A stretch of DNA of 64,000 nucleotides from Nocardia camponoti (lineage in GTDB: Bacteria; Actinomycetota; Actinomycetes; Mycobacteriales; Mycobacteriaceae): assembly GCF_014646135.1 (NCBI RefSeq), contig NZ_BMMW01000002.1:310001-374000 (forward strand), in the 5' to 3' direction. The translations under genes were made by a program, and so were the position numbers. Positions within the stretch are counted from its first letter, which is position 1. Each line of letters opens with the position of its first letter. This document shows positions 11,477-22,483 of the stretch, in pieces. The notes beneath the pieces were generated by a model that was not told the origin of the DNA, did not search any database, and was given only the letters and a program-made list of their open reading frames with translations.

Positions 11477-12736
11477 GTGCGTTTCCGCACCCATGCCATT
11501 GCCAGCCTGTTGTCCGCGCTCGCGCTGGTTGCCCTGCTCATGCTGCCGACAACCGGGGCGACCGCCGACACGCCGCCGGCCCCACCCGGGTGGTCCGCCG
11601 CCTGGGCGACCTCGCTATACCGAGCGGACAAGTTCCCGGCCCCGAACTGGTCAGACGGTGGCTTCTCGAATCACACACTGCGCCAAGTGGTTCGCGTGAC
11701 GGAAGGCGGTGTCGCTGCCCGGATTCAGCTGTCCAATCGTCATGGCACCGCACCGCTGCGGATCACCGGCGCGAGCATTGCCCGCAGCGCGTCCGACGCC
11801 GCGATTGTGCCGAACACTTTGCGTCCGTTGACCTTCGGCAACGCCGGGTCCGTTGACATCCAACCGGGCACCGATCTGCTGACCGACCCGATCCTGTTTC
11901 CGCTCGCGCCGTTTGATGCGCTGACCGTCAGCCTCCACATCGCCGAGGCGACGGGACCGGCCACCCAGCACTCCCAGGCCATCGAAACCTCCTACCGTGC
12001 CGTCGGCGACCACCGCGACAACACCGATGGTGCGGCCTTCACCGAGACCACCCAGGCCTGGTACTACCTCTCCCGGGTCGAAGTCGCCGGTGTGGCGCCG
12101 CGAACCTCTGGAATCGTCACGTTCGGCGACTCGATCACCGACGGGGTCGGGTCGACCGCCGACACCAACCACCGCTTTCCTGATGAACTCGCCGAACTCC
12201 TTGCCGCACAAGGCAATCCACGGGCGGTGGTGAACCTGGGCATTGGTGGCAATCGGGTCAACGTTGATTCCAGTTGGCTTGGGGAAAGCGCGCGGCGGCG
12301 ATTCGCTCAGGACGTGCTGACCCAGCCGGGCATCTCCACCGTCATCATCCTCGAAGGCATCAACGACATTGGACTCAGCGCCGGTGCACCCGAGGTCGGC
12401 GAGCCGCCCGCTCCCGTATCGGCCGACGAACTGATCGCTGGCCACCGCGACCTCATCGCCCAGGCCCGCTCACGAGGCCTACGTGTGATCGGCGCGACGC
12501 TGCTGCCCATGCAGGGCTCGCCGTACTACTCGGCCGAGGCCGAAGCCAAGCGCCAAAGTGTGAATCACTGGATCCGCACCTCCGGCGAATATGACGCGGT
12601 CATCGACTTCGACACCGCACTGGCCGATCCGGACGCCCCGCAACGACTGGCGGCAGCCTTCGACTCCGGCGATCACCTGCACCCCAGCGACGCCGGTTAC
12701 ACCGCGATGGCGCATGCGGCAGCCGCCGTCAAATAG
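11477..12736 (+). CDS. Secreted SGNH/GDSL hydrolase
   Basis: A 419-aa exported esterase/lipase-like protein. The N-terminus is a Sec signal peptide (RFRTHAIASLLSALALVAL... ending near ATADT). After a roughly 190-residue beta-rich domain, the SGNH blocks appear in order: FGDSITDG (Ser), GIGGN, EGINDIG and DHLHPS (Asp-His). The start is a GTG with a weak ribosome site. The two-part structure resembles bacterial carbohydrate-active esterases and SGNH lipases; substrate unknown. Confidence 0.87.
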   Translation: MRFRTHAIASLLSALALVALLMLPTTGATADTPPAPPGWSAAWATSLYRADKFPAPNWSDGGFSNHTLRQVVRVTEGGVAARIQLSNRHGTAPLRITGASIARSASDAAIVPNTLRPLTFGNAGSVDIQPGTDLLTDPILFPLAPFDALTVSLHIAEATGPATQHSQAIETSYRAVGDHRDNTDGAAFTETTQAWYYLSRVEVAGVAPRTSGIVTFGDSITDGVGSTADTNHRFPDELAELLAAQGNPRAVVNLGIGGNRVNVDSSWLGESARRRFAQDVLTQPGISTVIILEGINDIGLSAGAPEVGEPPAPVSADELIAGHRDLIAQARSRGLRVIGATLLPMQGSPYYSAEAEAKRQSVNHWIRTSGEYDAVIDFDTALADPDAPQRLAAAFDSGDHLHPSDAGYTAMAHAAAAVK

Positions 12737-12830
12737 AGCCTGGCCCTTCCAAGTCCGCTCCAAGTTCGTTCCAAAACTCGGGGCGCACTGTTGACCACAT
12801 CAGAGAGCAAAGCTAACGGAGGAACGAACG

Positions 12831-13751
12831 ATGAGTAACGACAACACTTTCCGCGCGGCAGTTGTCCGTAACCCGAGCGGACCCGATTCGATCGAGATCA
12901 TCGAGCTGCCGGTCGTCGAGCCCGGGCCCGGCGAGGTTCGGGTCGCTGTCGCCGCCGCGCCGGTCAACCCCACCGATCTCGGCGTAGTCAGCGGGTTCTT
13001 CCACCAGATGGGCATGATCAACCAGCCGTCGCACACCGGTATCGGCTGGGACTTCGCGGGCGTCGTTGACGCGGCGGGTCCGGGCGTTGAACTGGCTGTG
13101 GGAACCCGGGTTGCGGGCGTGGTCCTCGGTTTCGACCGCGACTTCGGCACCTACGCCGAACAACTCGTCGTGCCCGCTGCCGACGTCGCCGTTGTCCCTG
13201 ACGAACTCGATCTGGTCGCGGCGTCGACGGTGCCGCTCAGCGGATTGAGCGCGGCACAGATCGTCGATCTGCTCGGTGACGCGCCCGCCGACGGCAACCG
13301 CCTGCTGGTGACGGGTGCCGCCGGCGCGATCGGCGCGAACGTGGTTGCGCTGGCAGCCGACCGTGGCTGGCAGGTCACCGGACTCGCTCGCGCCGAAGAC
13401 GAACCGTTCGTGCGTGGCCTCGGTGCCGACTTCCGCACCGAAGCCGAGTCCGGTTGGGATGCCGTAGTCGACACCACATCGCAGCAGGCGTGGAGTTTGA
13501 CCCCGGTACGCGACGGCGGAACCTTCGTCGGCGTTCGACCCAACCTGACGCCCGAGCCTGAGCGCGGAATCACGGTAAACACGCTGATGGTGCAAGCGAA
13601 CAGCGCGCGGCTCGCCGAGCTGCTCACCTGGGCGGCAGCCGGTCGGCTGCCTGCCCGCGTGCATGCGGTGTTGCCGCTGACCGAGGCAGCCCAAGCCCAC
13701 GTGGCAACGGCGAAAGGCGGGACGCGCGGCCGCTACGTGCTCAAACCATGA
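12831..13751 (+). CDS. Zinc-less MDR-family quinone oxidoreductase
   Basis: A 306-aa medium-chain reductase: GroES-like N-terminus, then a Rossmann domain with VTGAAGAIGANVVALA near residue 162. The catalytic-zinc Cys and His of alcohol dehydrogenases are absent, so NADPH:quinone or enone reduction is more likely. GGAGG lies 8 nt before the ATG. Its 3' end faces the lipase gene. Confidence 0.85.
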   Translation: MSNDNTFRAAVVRNPSGPDSIEIIELPVVEPGPGEVRVAVAAAPVNPTDLGVVSGFFHQMGMINQPSHTGIGWDFAGVVDAAGPGVELAVGTRVAGVVLGFDRDFGTYAEQLVVPAADVAVVPDELDLVAASTVPLSGLSAAQIVDLLGDAPADGNRLLVTGAAGAIGANVVALAADRGWQVTGLARAEDEPFVRGLGADFRTEAESGWDAVVDTTSQQAWSLTPVRDGGTFVGVRPNLTPEPERGITVNTLMVQANSARLAELLTWAAAGRLPARVHAVLPLTEAAQAHVATAKGGTRGRYVLKP

Positions 13752-13760
13752 GCGATGGTC

Positions 13761-14603
13761 CTACTGAGCGCGCGTGATCCACTCGATCAGGTCGGTTTCG
13801 GTTTCCTCGCGGTTGGTTTCGTTGAGGACCTCGTGGCGCGCGCCCTCGTACGTGCGGTACGTGATGTCGGTCAGGCCCGCCTCGCGGTAGCGAGCGACCA
13901 GTTCGTCCGACAATCGCAGCCCGTCGTTGAGGGCGCACTGGTCGCCGACCATCACGTACAGCGGCAGGTCGTGGCGTACGGTCGTCGGTTTCGCTAAGCG
14001 CTCGGCTGCCGTTGCCGCGAGCAAGCCCATGTTCGCGTCGTCGATCGCGAAGCCGCACCACGGGTCGGCTAGGTAGGCGTCGACCTGGGCTTCGTCGCGG
14101 CTGATCCAGTCGGCGTCAGTGCGCGTTGGCTGGAAGCGGGCGTTGAAGAAGTCAAGCAGGTCGCCGTCGAATGCGGCGATGAGCCCGAAAAGCTGGTCGA
14201 CAGCGGTGGTTCCGCACAGCACCGCCGCGTCAACGAGGTCGGAATGATCGAGCAGATACTGCTGCACGGCGAACGAGCCGAGGCTGTGGCCCATCAGCAC
14301 GACCGGCAGCTCAGAGTGCTTGTCGCGCAACAGCTTTGTGAGGGCAACCTCGTCCTCAACAAGCAGGTTCCAGCCGTTTTCGCCAAGCTCACCCGGCGTC
14401 CCGACGATGCTGTGGCCGTGTCCGCGATGGTCGTCGGCGTAGACGGCGTAACCAAGCTCAGCGAGGCGCGCGGCGAGATGACCGTAGCGCTGCGCGTGCT
14501 CGCCCATGCCGTGCGCGAGCTGAACAACGCCAATCGGCTCGCCCGCGGGCAGCCACTCGTGCACATGGATGACGGTGCCATCACTGCTGGTGAAGGTAAA
14601 CAT
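13761..14603 (-). CDS. Monoacylglycerol lipase (alpha/beta hydrolase)
   Basis: A 280-aa protein matching the monoglyceride lipase family (M. tuberculosis Rv0183, about the same length). The lid-region HGMGEHAQRYGHLA, nucleophile Ser107 in GHSLGS, an acid in the GDQCALNDG segment and His in EGARHEVLNE complete the triad. It should release fatty acids from monoacylglycerols at membranes or cell surface lipids. The ATG at 14603 begins the conserved MFTFTSSDG; the 50-residue upstream extension is not conserved. Confidence 0.88.
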   Translation of the reverse strand: MFTFTSSDGTVIHVHEWLPAGEPIGVVQLAHGMGEHAQRYGHLAARLAELGYAVYADDHRGHGHSIVGTPGELGENGWNLLVEDEVALTKLLRDKHSELPVVLMGHSLGSFAVQQYLLDHSDLVDAAVLCGTTAVDQLFGLIAAFDGDLLDFFNARFQPTRTDADWISRDEAQVDAYLADPWCGFAIDDANMGLLAATAAERLAKPTTVRHDLPLYVMVGDQCALNDGLRLSDELVARYREAGLTDITYRTYEGARHEVLNETNREETETDLIEWITRAQ

Positions 14604-14712
14604 CGGTTGATGATCGCACCCCTGTGACGCAGATCCCATTGGCGCGCACGCAACATCATGTCGGCGCGGTTTGTTCTCGGAAACGAACCGGCCATGCGCG
14701 CGAAAGAGGATA

Positions 14713-14726
14713 GTGACCTGTATCAC
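14713..14726. promoter_or_regulatory. CRP-like palindrome before the aldehyde dehydrogenase
   Basis: GTGA-N6-TCAC, with the spacing expected of a cAMP-CRP site, 30 bp before the aldehyde dehydrogenase start and between divergent lipase and dehydrogenase genes. Outer bases of the consensus are not matched on both sides. A role in cAMP control of ethanolamine or aldehyde use is inference. Confidence 0.35.
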
Positions 14727-14755
14727 CATTTGCTGATGCGAGGAGCGAGTCACTC

Positions 14756-16272
<1,517 letters not shown>

Positions 16273-16273
<1 letters not shown>

Positions 16274-16665
16274 TGGTTGAACGGGTCGAACTCACCGAGG
16301 CCGCCGAAGCGCTCTTGCGCGAGCTGGTCGCCCAACACGGCCCGGTGATGTTCCATCAGTCCGGCGGGTGCTGCGACGGCAGTTCGCCAATGTGCTACTC
16401 GCGCGGCGAGTTTCGCGTTGGTCGCGCTGATGTGCTGCTTGGCACCTTGTCGGGCGACACCCCGTTTTGGATGAGTGCCGACCAGTTCGAGTACTGGAAA
16501 CACACGCATCTGACGGTGGACGTGGTGGCAGGTCGCGGCGGGGGCTTCTCGTTGGAAGTCCCGCGCGGCGTGCGCTTCCTGATCCGCTCACGCCTATTCA
16601 CCGACCGCGAGGTTGAGGAACTAGCTGCCCACCCACCCATCACGGGCGACTCGGTAGCCCAGTAG
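16273..16665 (+). CDS. DUF779 protein
   Basis: A 130-aa protein with the conserved HQSGGCCDGSSPMCY cluster near residues 24-38, which suggests a metal or redox site. DUF779 genes are very often neighbours of AldB/ExaC-type dehydrogenases, as here, where start and stop codons overlap. A role in supporting the dehydrogenase is inferred from context only. Confidence 0.88.
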
Positions 16666-16697
16666 TTTCCCCGGTGCTTAGCACCAATCCACTCAGC

Positions 16698-16722
16698 GTT
16701 ACAAATATGTGCGACATGTAAC
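16698..16722. promoter_or_regulatory. Inverted repeat upstream of the ethanolamine operon
   Basis: GTTACA and TGTAAC separated by 13 nt, about 75 bp before the permease start. The arms are short, so chance is not excluded. It could be an operator for the permease-eutB-eutC run; no dedicated regulator is encoded nearby. Confidence 0.25.
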
Positions 16723-16795
16723 CGAACATGACCTCACGGACCCCTGCGCGTAACAGTGAACCCGCATTGTCACTTCATCAGGAAATGCCAGACCC

Positions 16796-18226
16796 ATGAG
16801 AAGAGTGACCGCGATGAGCACCGAAGTATCACCTCCACCCGGCAACGACGAATACCTCGCTAAACGGACCCTGAGGTCCGGGTCGGCTGGCTGGGTGCTG
16901 CTCGCGGGCCTGGGCGTGAGCTACGTGATCTCCGGCGACTTCTCCGGCTGGAACTTCGGTCTTGCCGAAGGCGGGTTTGGCGGACTGCTGATCGCGAGCG
17001 TCGTCGTCGCGGCCATGTACCTCGCGATGGTGCTCGGCATGGCCGAACTGTCGTCGGCATTGCCCACCGCGGGCGGCGGCTACACCTTCGCGCGCCGCGC
17101 GCTCGGACCGTTGGGTGGATTCGCAACGGGCACAGCCATTCTCATCGAATACGCCATCGCGCCCGCCGCGATCGCCACGTTTATCGGCGCCTACGTCGAA
17201 TCGCTGAACCTATTCGGCATCACCGACGGCTGGTGGGTGTATCTGGCCGTGTACGCGCTGTTCATCGGCGTACACCTCGCGGGCGCGGGCGAAGCACTCA
17301 AGGCGATGTTCGTAATCACCGCGATCGCGCTCGTCGGCCTGCTCATCTTCGCGGTCGCCGCGCTCGGCAAGTTCGACGTCAGCAACCTCACTAACATCGC
17401 CCCCACCGACGCCGCAGGCGCTTCGAGCTTCCTCCCCTTCGGCTACCTGGGCATTTGGGCTGCGATTCCGTTCGCGATCTGGTTCTTCCTCGCGGTTGAG
17501 GGCGTGCCGCTCGCCGCCGAGGAAGCGAGCGAGCCCGAGAAGAATGTGCCCAAAGGCATCATTGTCGCGATGCTGCTGCTGATCGTCACCGGCGCGGTTG
17601 TGCTGTTCCTCGTCACCGGCGCGCTTGGTGCGGACGCGGCGTCATCGTCGGGCAACCCGCTCGTCGAAGCGCTCGGCGACAGCGGCGCGGCGAAGGTCGT
17701 CAACTACATCGGGCTCGCCGGACTGGTCGCGAGCTTCTTCTCCATCGTTTACGCATACTCGCGCCAGACCTTCGCCCTCTCGCGCGCGGGCTACCTGCCG
17801 ACGAGCCTTTCGGTCACCAACTCGCGCAAGGCCCCGATGCTCGCGTTGATCGTTCCTGGCGTGATCGGTTTCGGGCTCTCGCTCACCGGCGAAGGCGCGA
17901 TGCTGCTGAACATGGCCGTGTTCGGCGCGGCAGTGAGCTACGTCTTGATGATGGTCAGCCACATCGTGTTGCGCGTGCGTGAGCCCGGCATGGCTCGCCC
18001 GTACCGCACGCCCGGCGGCATCGTCACGACCGGATTCGCGCTGGTCATCGCCGCGATTTCGGTGGTCGCGACGTTCATCGTCGACCCGAAGGCCGCACTC
18101 TGGACGCTAGGCGTGTTCTGCGCCTTCCTCGCCTACTTCGGTCTTTACAGTCGCAAGCATTTGGTTGCGAACTCGCCCGATGAGGAGTTCGCCGCACTTG
18201 CCAAAGCGGAAAAGGAGCTCGAATGA
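16796..18226 (+). CDS. Ethanolamine permease (APC superfamily)
   Basis: A 476-aa membrane transporter with about 12 helices. The N-terminal GVSYVISGDFSGWNFGL and EYAIAPAAIATFIGAY segments match actinobacterial ethanolamine permeases rather than general amino-acid carriers. Its ATGA overlap with eutB (18223-18226) ties uptake to catabolism. The ATG at 16796 gives the longest product; ATG 16814 is an alternative start. Confidence 0.88.
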   Translation: MRRVTAMSTEVSPPPGNDEYLAKRTLRSGSAGWVLLAGLGVSYVISGDFSGWNFGLAEGGFGGLLIASVVVAAMYLAMVLGMAELSSALPTAGGGYTFARRALGPLGGFATGTAILIEYAIAPAAIATFIGAYVESLNLFGITDGWWVYLAVYALFIGVHLAGAGEALKAMFVITAIALVGLLIFAVAALGKFDVSNLTNIAPTDAAGASSFLPFGYLGIWAAIPFAIWFFLAVEGVPLAAEEASEPEKNVPKGIIVAMLLLIVTGAVVLFLVTGALGADAASSSGNPLVEALGDSGAAKVVNYIGLAGLVASFFSIVYAYSRQTFALSRAGYLPTSLSVTNSRKAPMLALIVPGVIGFGLSLTGEGAMLLNMAVFGAAVSYVLMMVSHIVLRVREPGMARPYRTPGGIVTTGFALVIAAISVVATFIVDPKAALWTLGVFCAFLAYFGLYSRKHLVANSPDEEFAALAKAEKELE

Positions 18227-19635
18227 CGGTGTATCGCAGCACTATTGGTGCGACGGCGTATACGTTCGACGGGCTTGTCGAGCTGATGGCCAAGGCGACG
18301 CCGCTGCGGTCGGGCGACGAGCTCGCCGGGTGTGCGGCGGCCACCGACGCTGAGCGTGCCGCCGCACAGTGGGCGCTCGCCGAGGTGCCGTTGGCGCGGT
18401 TTCTCACCGAAGTTGTGGTGCCCTACGAATCTGACGAGGTCACGCGGCTGATTGTCGACAGCCATGATCCTGCCGCGTTCGCGCCCGTCGCGAGCCTCAC
18501 CGTCGGCGACTTCCGCGACTGGCTACTCACCGTCGCGAGCGGCCCGGACGCTGCCGGCACCTTCGCCGCGCTCGCGCCCGGACTCACCCCGGAGATGGTC
18601 GCCGCGGTCAGCAAGATCATGCGCAATCAGGACCTGATCGCCGTCGCCGCCGCGATCGAGGTCACGTCCGCATTCCGCACGACGATCGGGCTACCCGGTC
18701 GACTGAGCACGCGCCTGCAACCGAACCACCCAACCGACGACCCGCGCGGCATCGCGGCGGCCACCCTCGACGGGCTGCTGCTCGGCGCTGGCGACGCCGT
18801 GATCGGCATCAACCCGGCAACCGACTCCCCACGAGCGACTGCCGACCTGCTTCACCTGCTCGACGAACTGCGCGTGCGCTTCGACATTCCGACACAGTCG
18901 TGCGTGCTGTCCCACATCACGACAACGATCGGACTGATCGAAGCGGGCGCGCCGGTCGACCTGGTTTTCCAGTCGATCGCCGGAACCCAAGCCGCGAATG
19001 CTGGCTTCGGCGTTAACCTTTCGCTACTGAATGAAGGAAACGAGGCCGGGCGCTCGCTCAAGCGCGGAACCGTCGGCGACAACGTGATGTACTTCGAAAC
19101 CGGACAGGGCTCGGCGTTGAGCGCGAACGCGCACTGGGGGGTCGGCGGGAAACCGGTCGACCAACAGACGCTCGAAACGCGCGCGTATGCCGTTGCGCGG
19201 CAATTCAATCCGTTGCTGGTTAATACGGTCGTTGGGTTTATCGGCCCCGAATACCTCTACGACGGCAAGCAGATCATTCGCGCTGGCCTCGAAGACCACT
19301 TCTGCGGGAAGCTGCTCGGCCTGCCGATGGGCGTCGACGTGTGCTACACCAACCACGCCGAGGCTGACGCCGACGACATGGACACGCTCCTCACACTGCT
19401 TGGCGTCGCCGGATGCGCGTTCGTGATCACGGTGCCGGGTGCAGACGACGTGATGCTCGGCTACCAAAGCCTGTCCTTCCACGACGCCCTGTATGCGCGA
19501 AAGCTGTTGGGACGCAAGCCAGCACCCGAGTTCGAGGCGTGGCTCGACGGACTCGGCATGCTTGAGTCCGATGGTCGGCTGCGTCAGGTCGCCGCACCGC
19601 AGTCCCCGTTGCGCGCGCTCGCCGGGCCGCGATGA
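18223..19635 (+). CDS. eutB: Ethanolamine ammonia-lyase large subunit
   Basis: The catalytic subunit of adenosylcobalamin-dependent ethanolamine ammonia-lyase, which splits ethanolamine into acetaldehyde and ammonia. It is 470 aa, close to the usual 450-465. Signature segments include SKIMRNQDLI, LSTRLQPNHPTDDPRG, CVLSHITTTIGLIEAGAPVDLVFQSIAGT and GQGSALSANAHWGVGG. No microcompartment shell genes are present, as is usual in actinobacteria. Confidence 0.95.
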   Translation: MTVYRSTIGATAYTFDGLVELMAKATPLRSGDELAGCAAATDAERAAAQWALAEVPLARFLTEVVVPYESDEVTRLIVDSHDPAAFAPVASLTVGDFRDWLLTVASGPDAAGTFAALAPGLTPEMVAAVSKIMRNQDLIAVAAAIEVTSAFRTTIGLPGRLSTRLQPNHPTDDPRGIAAATLDGLLLGAGDAVIGINPATDSPRATADLLHLLDELRVRFDIPTQSCVLSHITTTIGLIEAGAPVDLVFQSIAGTQAANAGFGVNLSLLNEGNEAGRSLKRGTVGDNVMYFETGQGSALSANAHWGVGGKPVDQQTLETRAYAVARQFNPLLVNTVVGFIGPEYLYDGKQIIRAGLEDHFCGKLLGLPMGVDVCYTNHAEADADDMDTLLTLLGVAGCAFVITVPGADDVMLGYQSLSFHDALYARKLLGRKPAPEFEAWLDGLGMLESDGRLRQVAAPQSPLRALAGPR

Positions 19636-19784
19636 GCGCCGCCTCGCCCAAGCGCGCGTCGGGGTCACGTGGCCCCACACGCGTGTCGTCGTTGGTCCGG
19701 CGAGTAGCCAGCGCCACGCTCCAATTCGATTGCCCAACAGCCATAGTCATCCTTGACACCCGTACGCCAGGAGGGACGCGATGA
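19632..19784 (+). CDS. Possible 50-residue ORF bridging eutB and eutC
   Basis: An open frame with an ATG overlapping the eutB stop (ATGA) and a TGA overlapping the eutC start (ATGA), exactly filling the gap between two subunit genes. It is basic and has no recognised domain. It may only be a coupling device that carries ribosomes from eutB to eutC, or chance. An independent GGAGG at about 19770 also serves eutC, which weakens the case. Confidence 0.25.
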   Translation: MSAASPKRASGSRGPTRVSSLVRRVASATLQFDCPTAIVILDTRTPGGTR

Positions 19785-20551
19785 CCCAGCCGAAGCCCGT
19801 CGAGCCGGGCCAGCCGCTCGACTTCTGGCAGGACCTGCGCCGCACCACCCAGGCCCGCATCGGCCTCGGCCGTGTCGGCGACGCGCTGCCGACCGGCGAG
19901 GTGCTCGCCCAACGCGCCGCGCACGCCGCCGCACGCGACGCGGTGCATCTGCCCCTCGACACCGCCGCACTGATCGACGAACTCACCCGACGCGGCTACG
20001 CCAAGCCGGTCACGGTCACGGTCACGAGCAAGGCGACGTCGCGGGCCGAGTACCTGCGCCGCCCCGACCTCGGTCGCGAACCAGCCGACCTGTCGGGCAT
20101 CGAGAAGGCAAGCGCCGACATCGGTTTCGTGCTCGCCGACGGACTCTCCCCGTTCGCGCTCGCGACGCACGGTCCCGACCTGCTCGACGCGCTCACGGCG
20201 GCGCTCGCCCCGACCTTCACACTCGCTCCCTCGGTCATCGCGACCCAGGCACGCGTGGCGCTCGGCGACCACATCGCCGACGCGATGGGCGTCGAGACGG
20301 TGCTCGTGATCATCGGCGAACGCCCCGGCCTCTCGGTCGCCGACAGCCTCGGCATCTATCTGACCCACCTCCCGCGCCCCGGCCGCACCGACGCCGACCG
20401 CAACTGCGTCTCCAACATCCGCCCGCCCGGCGGCCTTGGCTACGCCGATGCGGCGAAAGTCGTCGCCGGTCTCGTCGCCGGTGCGCGGGCACTTGGCCGG
20501 TCGGGCGTCGAATTGAAAGACACGTCGCGAACCGAAATCGCACCACCATAG
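19781..20551 (+). CDS. eutC: Ethanolamine ammonia-lyase small subunit
   Basis: The 256-aa light chain that completes the cobalamin-binding site of the EutBC complex. Typical segments are DFWQDLRRTTQARIGLGR, VLVIIGERPGLSVADSLG and DRNCVSNIRPPGG. The ATG has GGAGG about 7 nt upstream. It ends the ethanolamine run; no EutA reactivase gene is seen in the window. Confidence 0.94.
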   Translation: MTQPKPVEPGQPLDFWQDLRRTTQARIGLGRVGDALPTGEVLAQRAAHAAARDAVHLPLDTAALIDELTRRGYAKPVTVTVTSKATSRAEYLRRPDLGREPADLSGIEKASADIGFVLADGLSPFALATHGPDLLDALTAALAPTFTLAPSVIATQARVALGDHIADAMGVETVLVIIGERPGLSVADSLGIYLTHLPRPGRTDADRNCVSNIRPPGGLGYADAAKVVAGLVAGARALGRSGVELKDTSRTEIAPP

Positions 20552-20633
20552 GGCCGACAATTGAGACGACGCGCACAAATCCGGCGGTGCATTTCACCGC
20601 GAACACGTGCGCGTCGCTCCCTAAAGTAAGACC

Positions 20634-21032
20634 ATGATCCACACCGCCGCTCTCGCCCACATCCGCGACCGCAGGCTCATTCAGACCCGCCCAGAAGGCA
20701 AAGACGTGTTCTACATGGCTGGCGGCAAGATCGATCCGGGCGAAACCCCATTGCAGGCATTGCATCGCGAAATCGAGGAAGAACTCGGTGTCGGCCTAGC
20801 TGACGTCGCCGAATTCGGGATTTTCGAAGCCGAAGCGTACGGCCACGGCAAAAACACCGGCCTGCACATGACCTGTTTTCGCGCCGACCTCACCGGTGAA
20901 CCGACAGCCACGGGCGAAATCGCCGAATTCCGCTATTTCACCGTCAGCGAGTACGCCGCCATGGACCACGTGGCACCCGGTTCGATGATGGTGTTCCGAC
21001 GACTCGCCGAACTCGACCTGATCGACTGGTAG
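20634..21032 (+). CDS. NUDIX hydrolase
   Basis: A 132-aa pyrophosphohydrolase with a complete Nudix box (Gx5Ex7REUxEExGU) at GGKIDPGETPLQALHREIEE, about residues 26-45. The substrate is likely a nucleoside diphosphate derivative but cannot be predicted from sequence. It lies between eutC and the Rv1083-like gene. Confidence 0.88.
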   Translation: MIHTAALAHIRDRRLIQTRPEGKDVFYMAGGKIDPGETPLQALHREIEEELGVGLADVAEFGIFEAEAYGHGKNTGLHMTCFRADLTGEPTATGEIAEFRYFTVSEYAAMDHVAPGSMMVFRRLAELDLIDW

Positions 21033-21074
21033 GTCGCCTGAAACACCGCACCCACCTGCGACGACATAGCAGGT

Positions 21075-21281
21075 GTGACACTCGCCGAACCCGCAATGAC
21101 TTCCGCTGAACGCCGCGCAGCCGTACGCACCCTCGTCGCGCTGTTCGGATTGATGAATTCGGTGATCGAACACAATGCGAGTGGGTCGTCGCGGTCGGTC
21201 GCCGAACACGCGGTCGCCGCACGCGACCTGGTCGGCGAACTTGTCACCGACCTGCTGCGACCCGATCGCGTAGGAAGTTAA
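21075..21281 (+). CDS. Small hypothetical protein
   Basis: A 68-aa predicted helical protein starting at a GTG, with no recognised domain. Composition and codon use fit a coding gene. It overlaps the end of the convergent Rv1083-like gene by 4 bp. Not recognised; possibly spurious. Confidence 0.45.
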   Translation: MTLAEPAMTSAERRAAVRTLVALFGLMNSVIEHNASGSSRSVAEHAVAARDLVGELVTDLLRPDRVGS

Positions 21282-21538
21282 GCCGACTTCGCTGGTGGAT
21301 CGGTCTCGTCCAGCGTGACCGCGCCCGGATCAGTTCCCTCGTCAGCCGCCTGATCCGCTTCCGGATGCGCCGGTTCGAACGATTCGGGCAGGTTCTTCAG
21401 GTGCTTGTTCATCGAGATCACCAGCAGCACCGTGCCCGCGAGCAAGATCAGCACGAGCAACAGACCGAACGGCGACGCCTTGCCGAATTCCGGGCCGGTG
21501 GGCGTGCCGCCGGTCTGGGCGAGCAGTTCGATAATCAC
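21278..21538 (-). CDS. Single-pass membrane protein, Rv1083-like
   Basis: An 86-aa protein with one membrane helix ([20 protein letters not shown]) followed by a basic NKHLKNLP and an acidic tail. It sits directly after mca with a 4-bp overlap, exactly as Rv1083 follows mca (Rv1082) in M. tuberculosis, so an operon and a functional link are likely. Function unknown. Confidence 0.8.
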   Translation of the reverse strand: MIIELLAQTGGTPTGPEFGKASPFGLLLVLILLAGTVLLVISMNKHLKNLPESFEPAHPEADQAADEGTDPGAVTLDETDPPAKSA

Positions 21539-22419
21539 CGCTTATCGCTTTCGATACCCGCGAACAGGTCGGTCTCGGGGACAGCGGTGGACACCCGCGT
21601 CTTAGCCAATTCGAACTCCTCAGTCGGCCAAAGCCGTTGTTGCAGCTCCAACGGGATCGCGAAGAACGCGCCGTTGGGATCGATCTGGGTGGCGTGCGCG
21701 CGCAGGGCGTCGTCACGCTGGGGGAAATATTTCGACGCTTCGACCTGGGTGGTGACGCGATGCCACGCGTCGCCGCGCTTGTATTCGCGCATCCGGTCGA
21801 GCCATTCTTGCAGCGGGAACGGTTCGCCGATGCGCGCGTATTCGTCGGCGAAGGTCTCTAGGCGCTTGAGCGAGAAACCGTGGTCGTAGTAAATCTTCGA
21901 CACCGTCCACGGCGGGCCAGCGTCGGGGAACGCGTCCGGGTCGCCAGCCGCTTCGAACGCGGCCATCGACACCTCGTGGCAGCGGATGTGGTCGGGGTGC
22001 GGGTAGCCACCGTTTTCGTCGTAGGTGGTCATGACCTGCGGTTTGAACTCGCGGATCACCTTGACCAGCGCTTCGACTGCCTCTTCGAGCGGGACAAGCG
22101 CGAAGCACCCTTCCGGCAGCGGCGGCAGCGGATCGCCTTCGGGCAGGCCCGAGTCGATGAAGCCGAGCCAATGCTGACGCACCCCGAGCGCTGCTGCGGC
22201 GGCGGCCATTTCCTCGCGGCGAACGTCCTGAATCCGGTCGGCGATGCCGGGAATGTCCATCGCGGGGTTCAAAATGCTGCCGCGTTCACCGCCGGTCAGC
22301 GTGACAACGAGGACATCGACGCCCTCATCGGCGTAACGGGCCATGGTGGCCGCGCCCTTGCTCGACTCGTCATCGGGGTGGGCGTGCACCGCCATGAGGC
22401 GCAGGCCGCTTGCATCCAT
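21535..22419 (-). CDS. mca: Mycothiol S-conjugate amidase
   Basis: A zinc amidase that cleaves mycothiol S-conjugates to GlcN-Ins and a mercapturic acid that is exported, giving detoxification. The 294-aa protein has the LmbE/PIG-L zinc motif AHPDDE (His14, Asp17) and the second-site [10 protein letters not shown]. The length and the downstream [20 protein letters not shown] fit Mca rather than MshB. The ATG at 22419 has AGGG just upstream. Its presence shows that the host makes mycothiol. Confidence 0.93.
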   Translation of the reverse strand: MDASGLRLMAVHAHPDDESSKGAATMARYADEGVDVLVVTLTGGERGSILNPAMDIPGIADRIQDVRREEMAAAAAALGVRQHWLGFIDSGLPEGDPLPPLPEGCFALVPLEEAVEALVKVIREFKPQVMTTYDENGGYPHPDHIRCHEVSMAAFEAAGDPDAFPDAGPPWTVSKIYYDHGFSLKRLETFADEYARIGEPFPLQEWLDRMREYKRGDAWHRVTTQVEASKYFPQRDDALRAHATQIDPNGAFFAIPLELQQRLWPTEEFELAKTRVSTAVPETDLFAGIESDKR

Positions 22420-22483
22420 CACGTTCCCTATAGTTCCATCCGACCCCCAGTTTGTTCCGACCACCCCCGTGAGCGAGACACCG

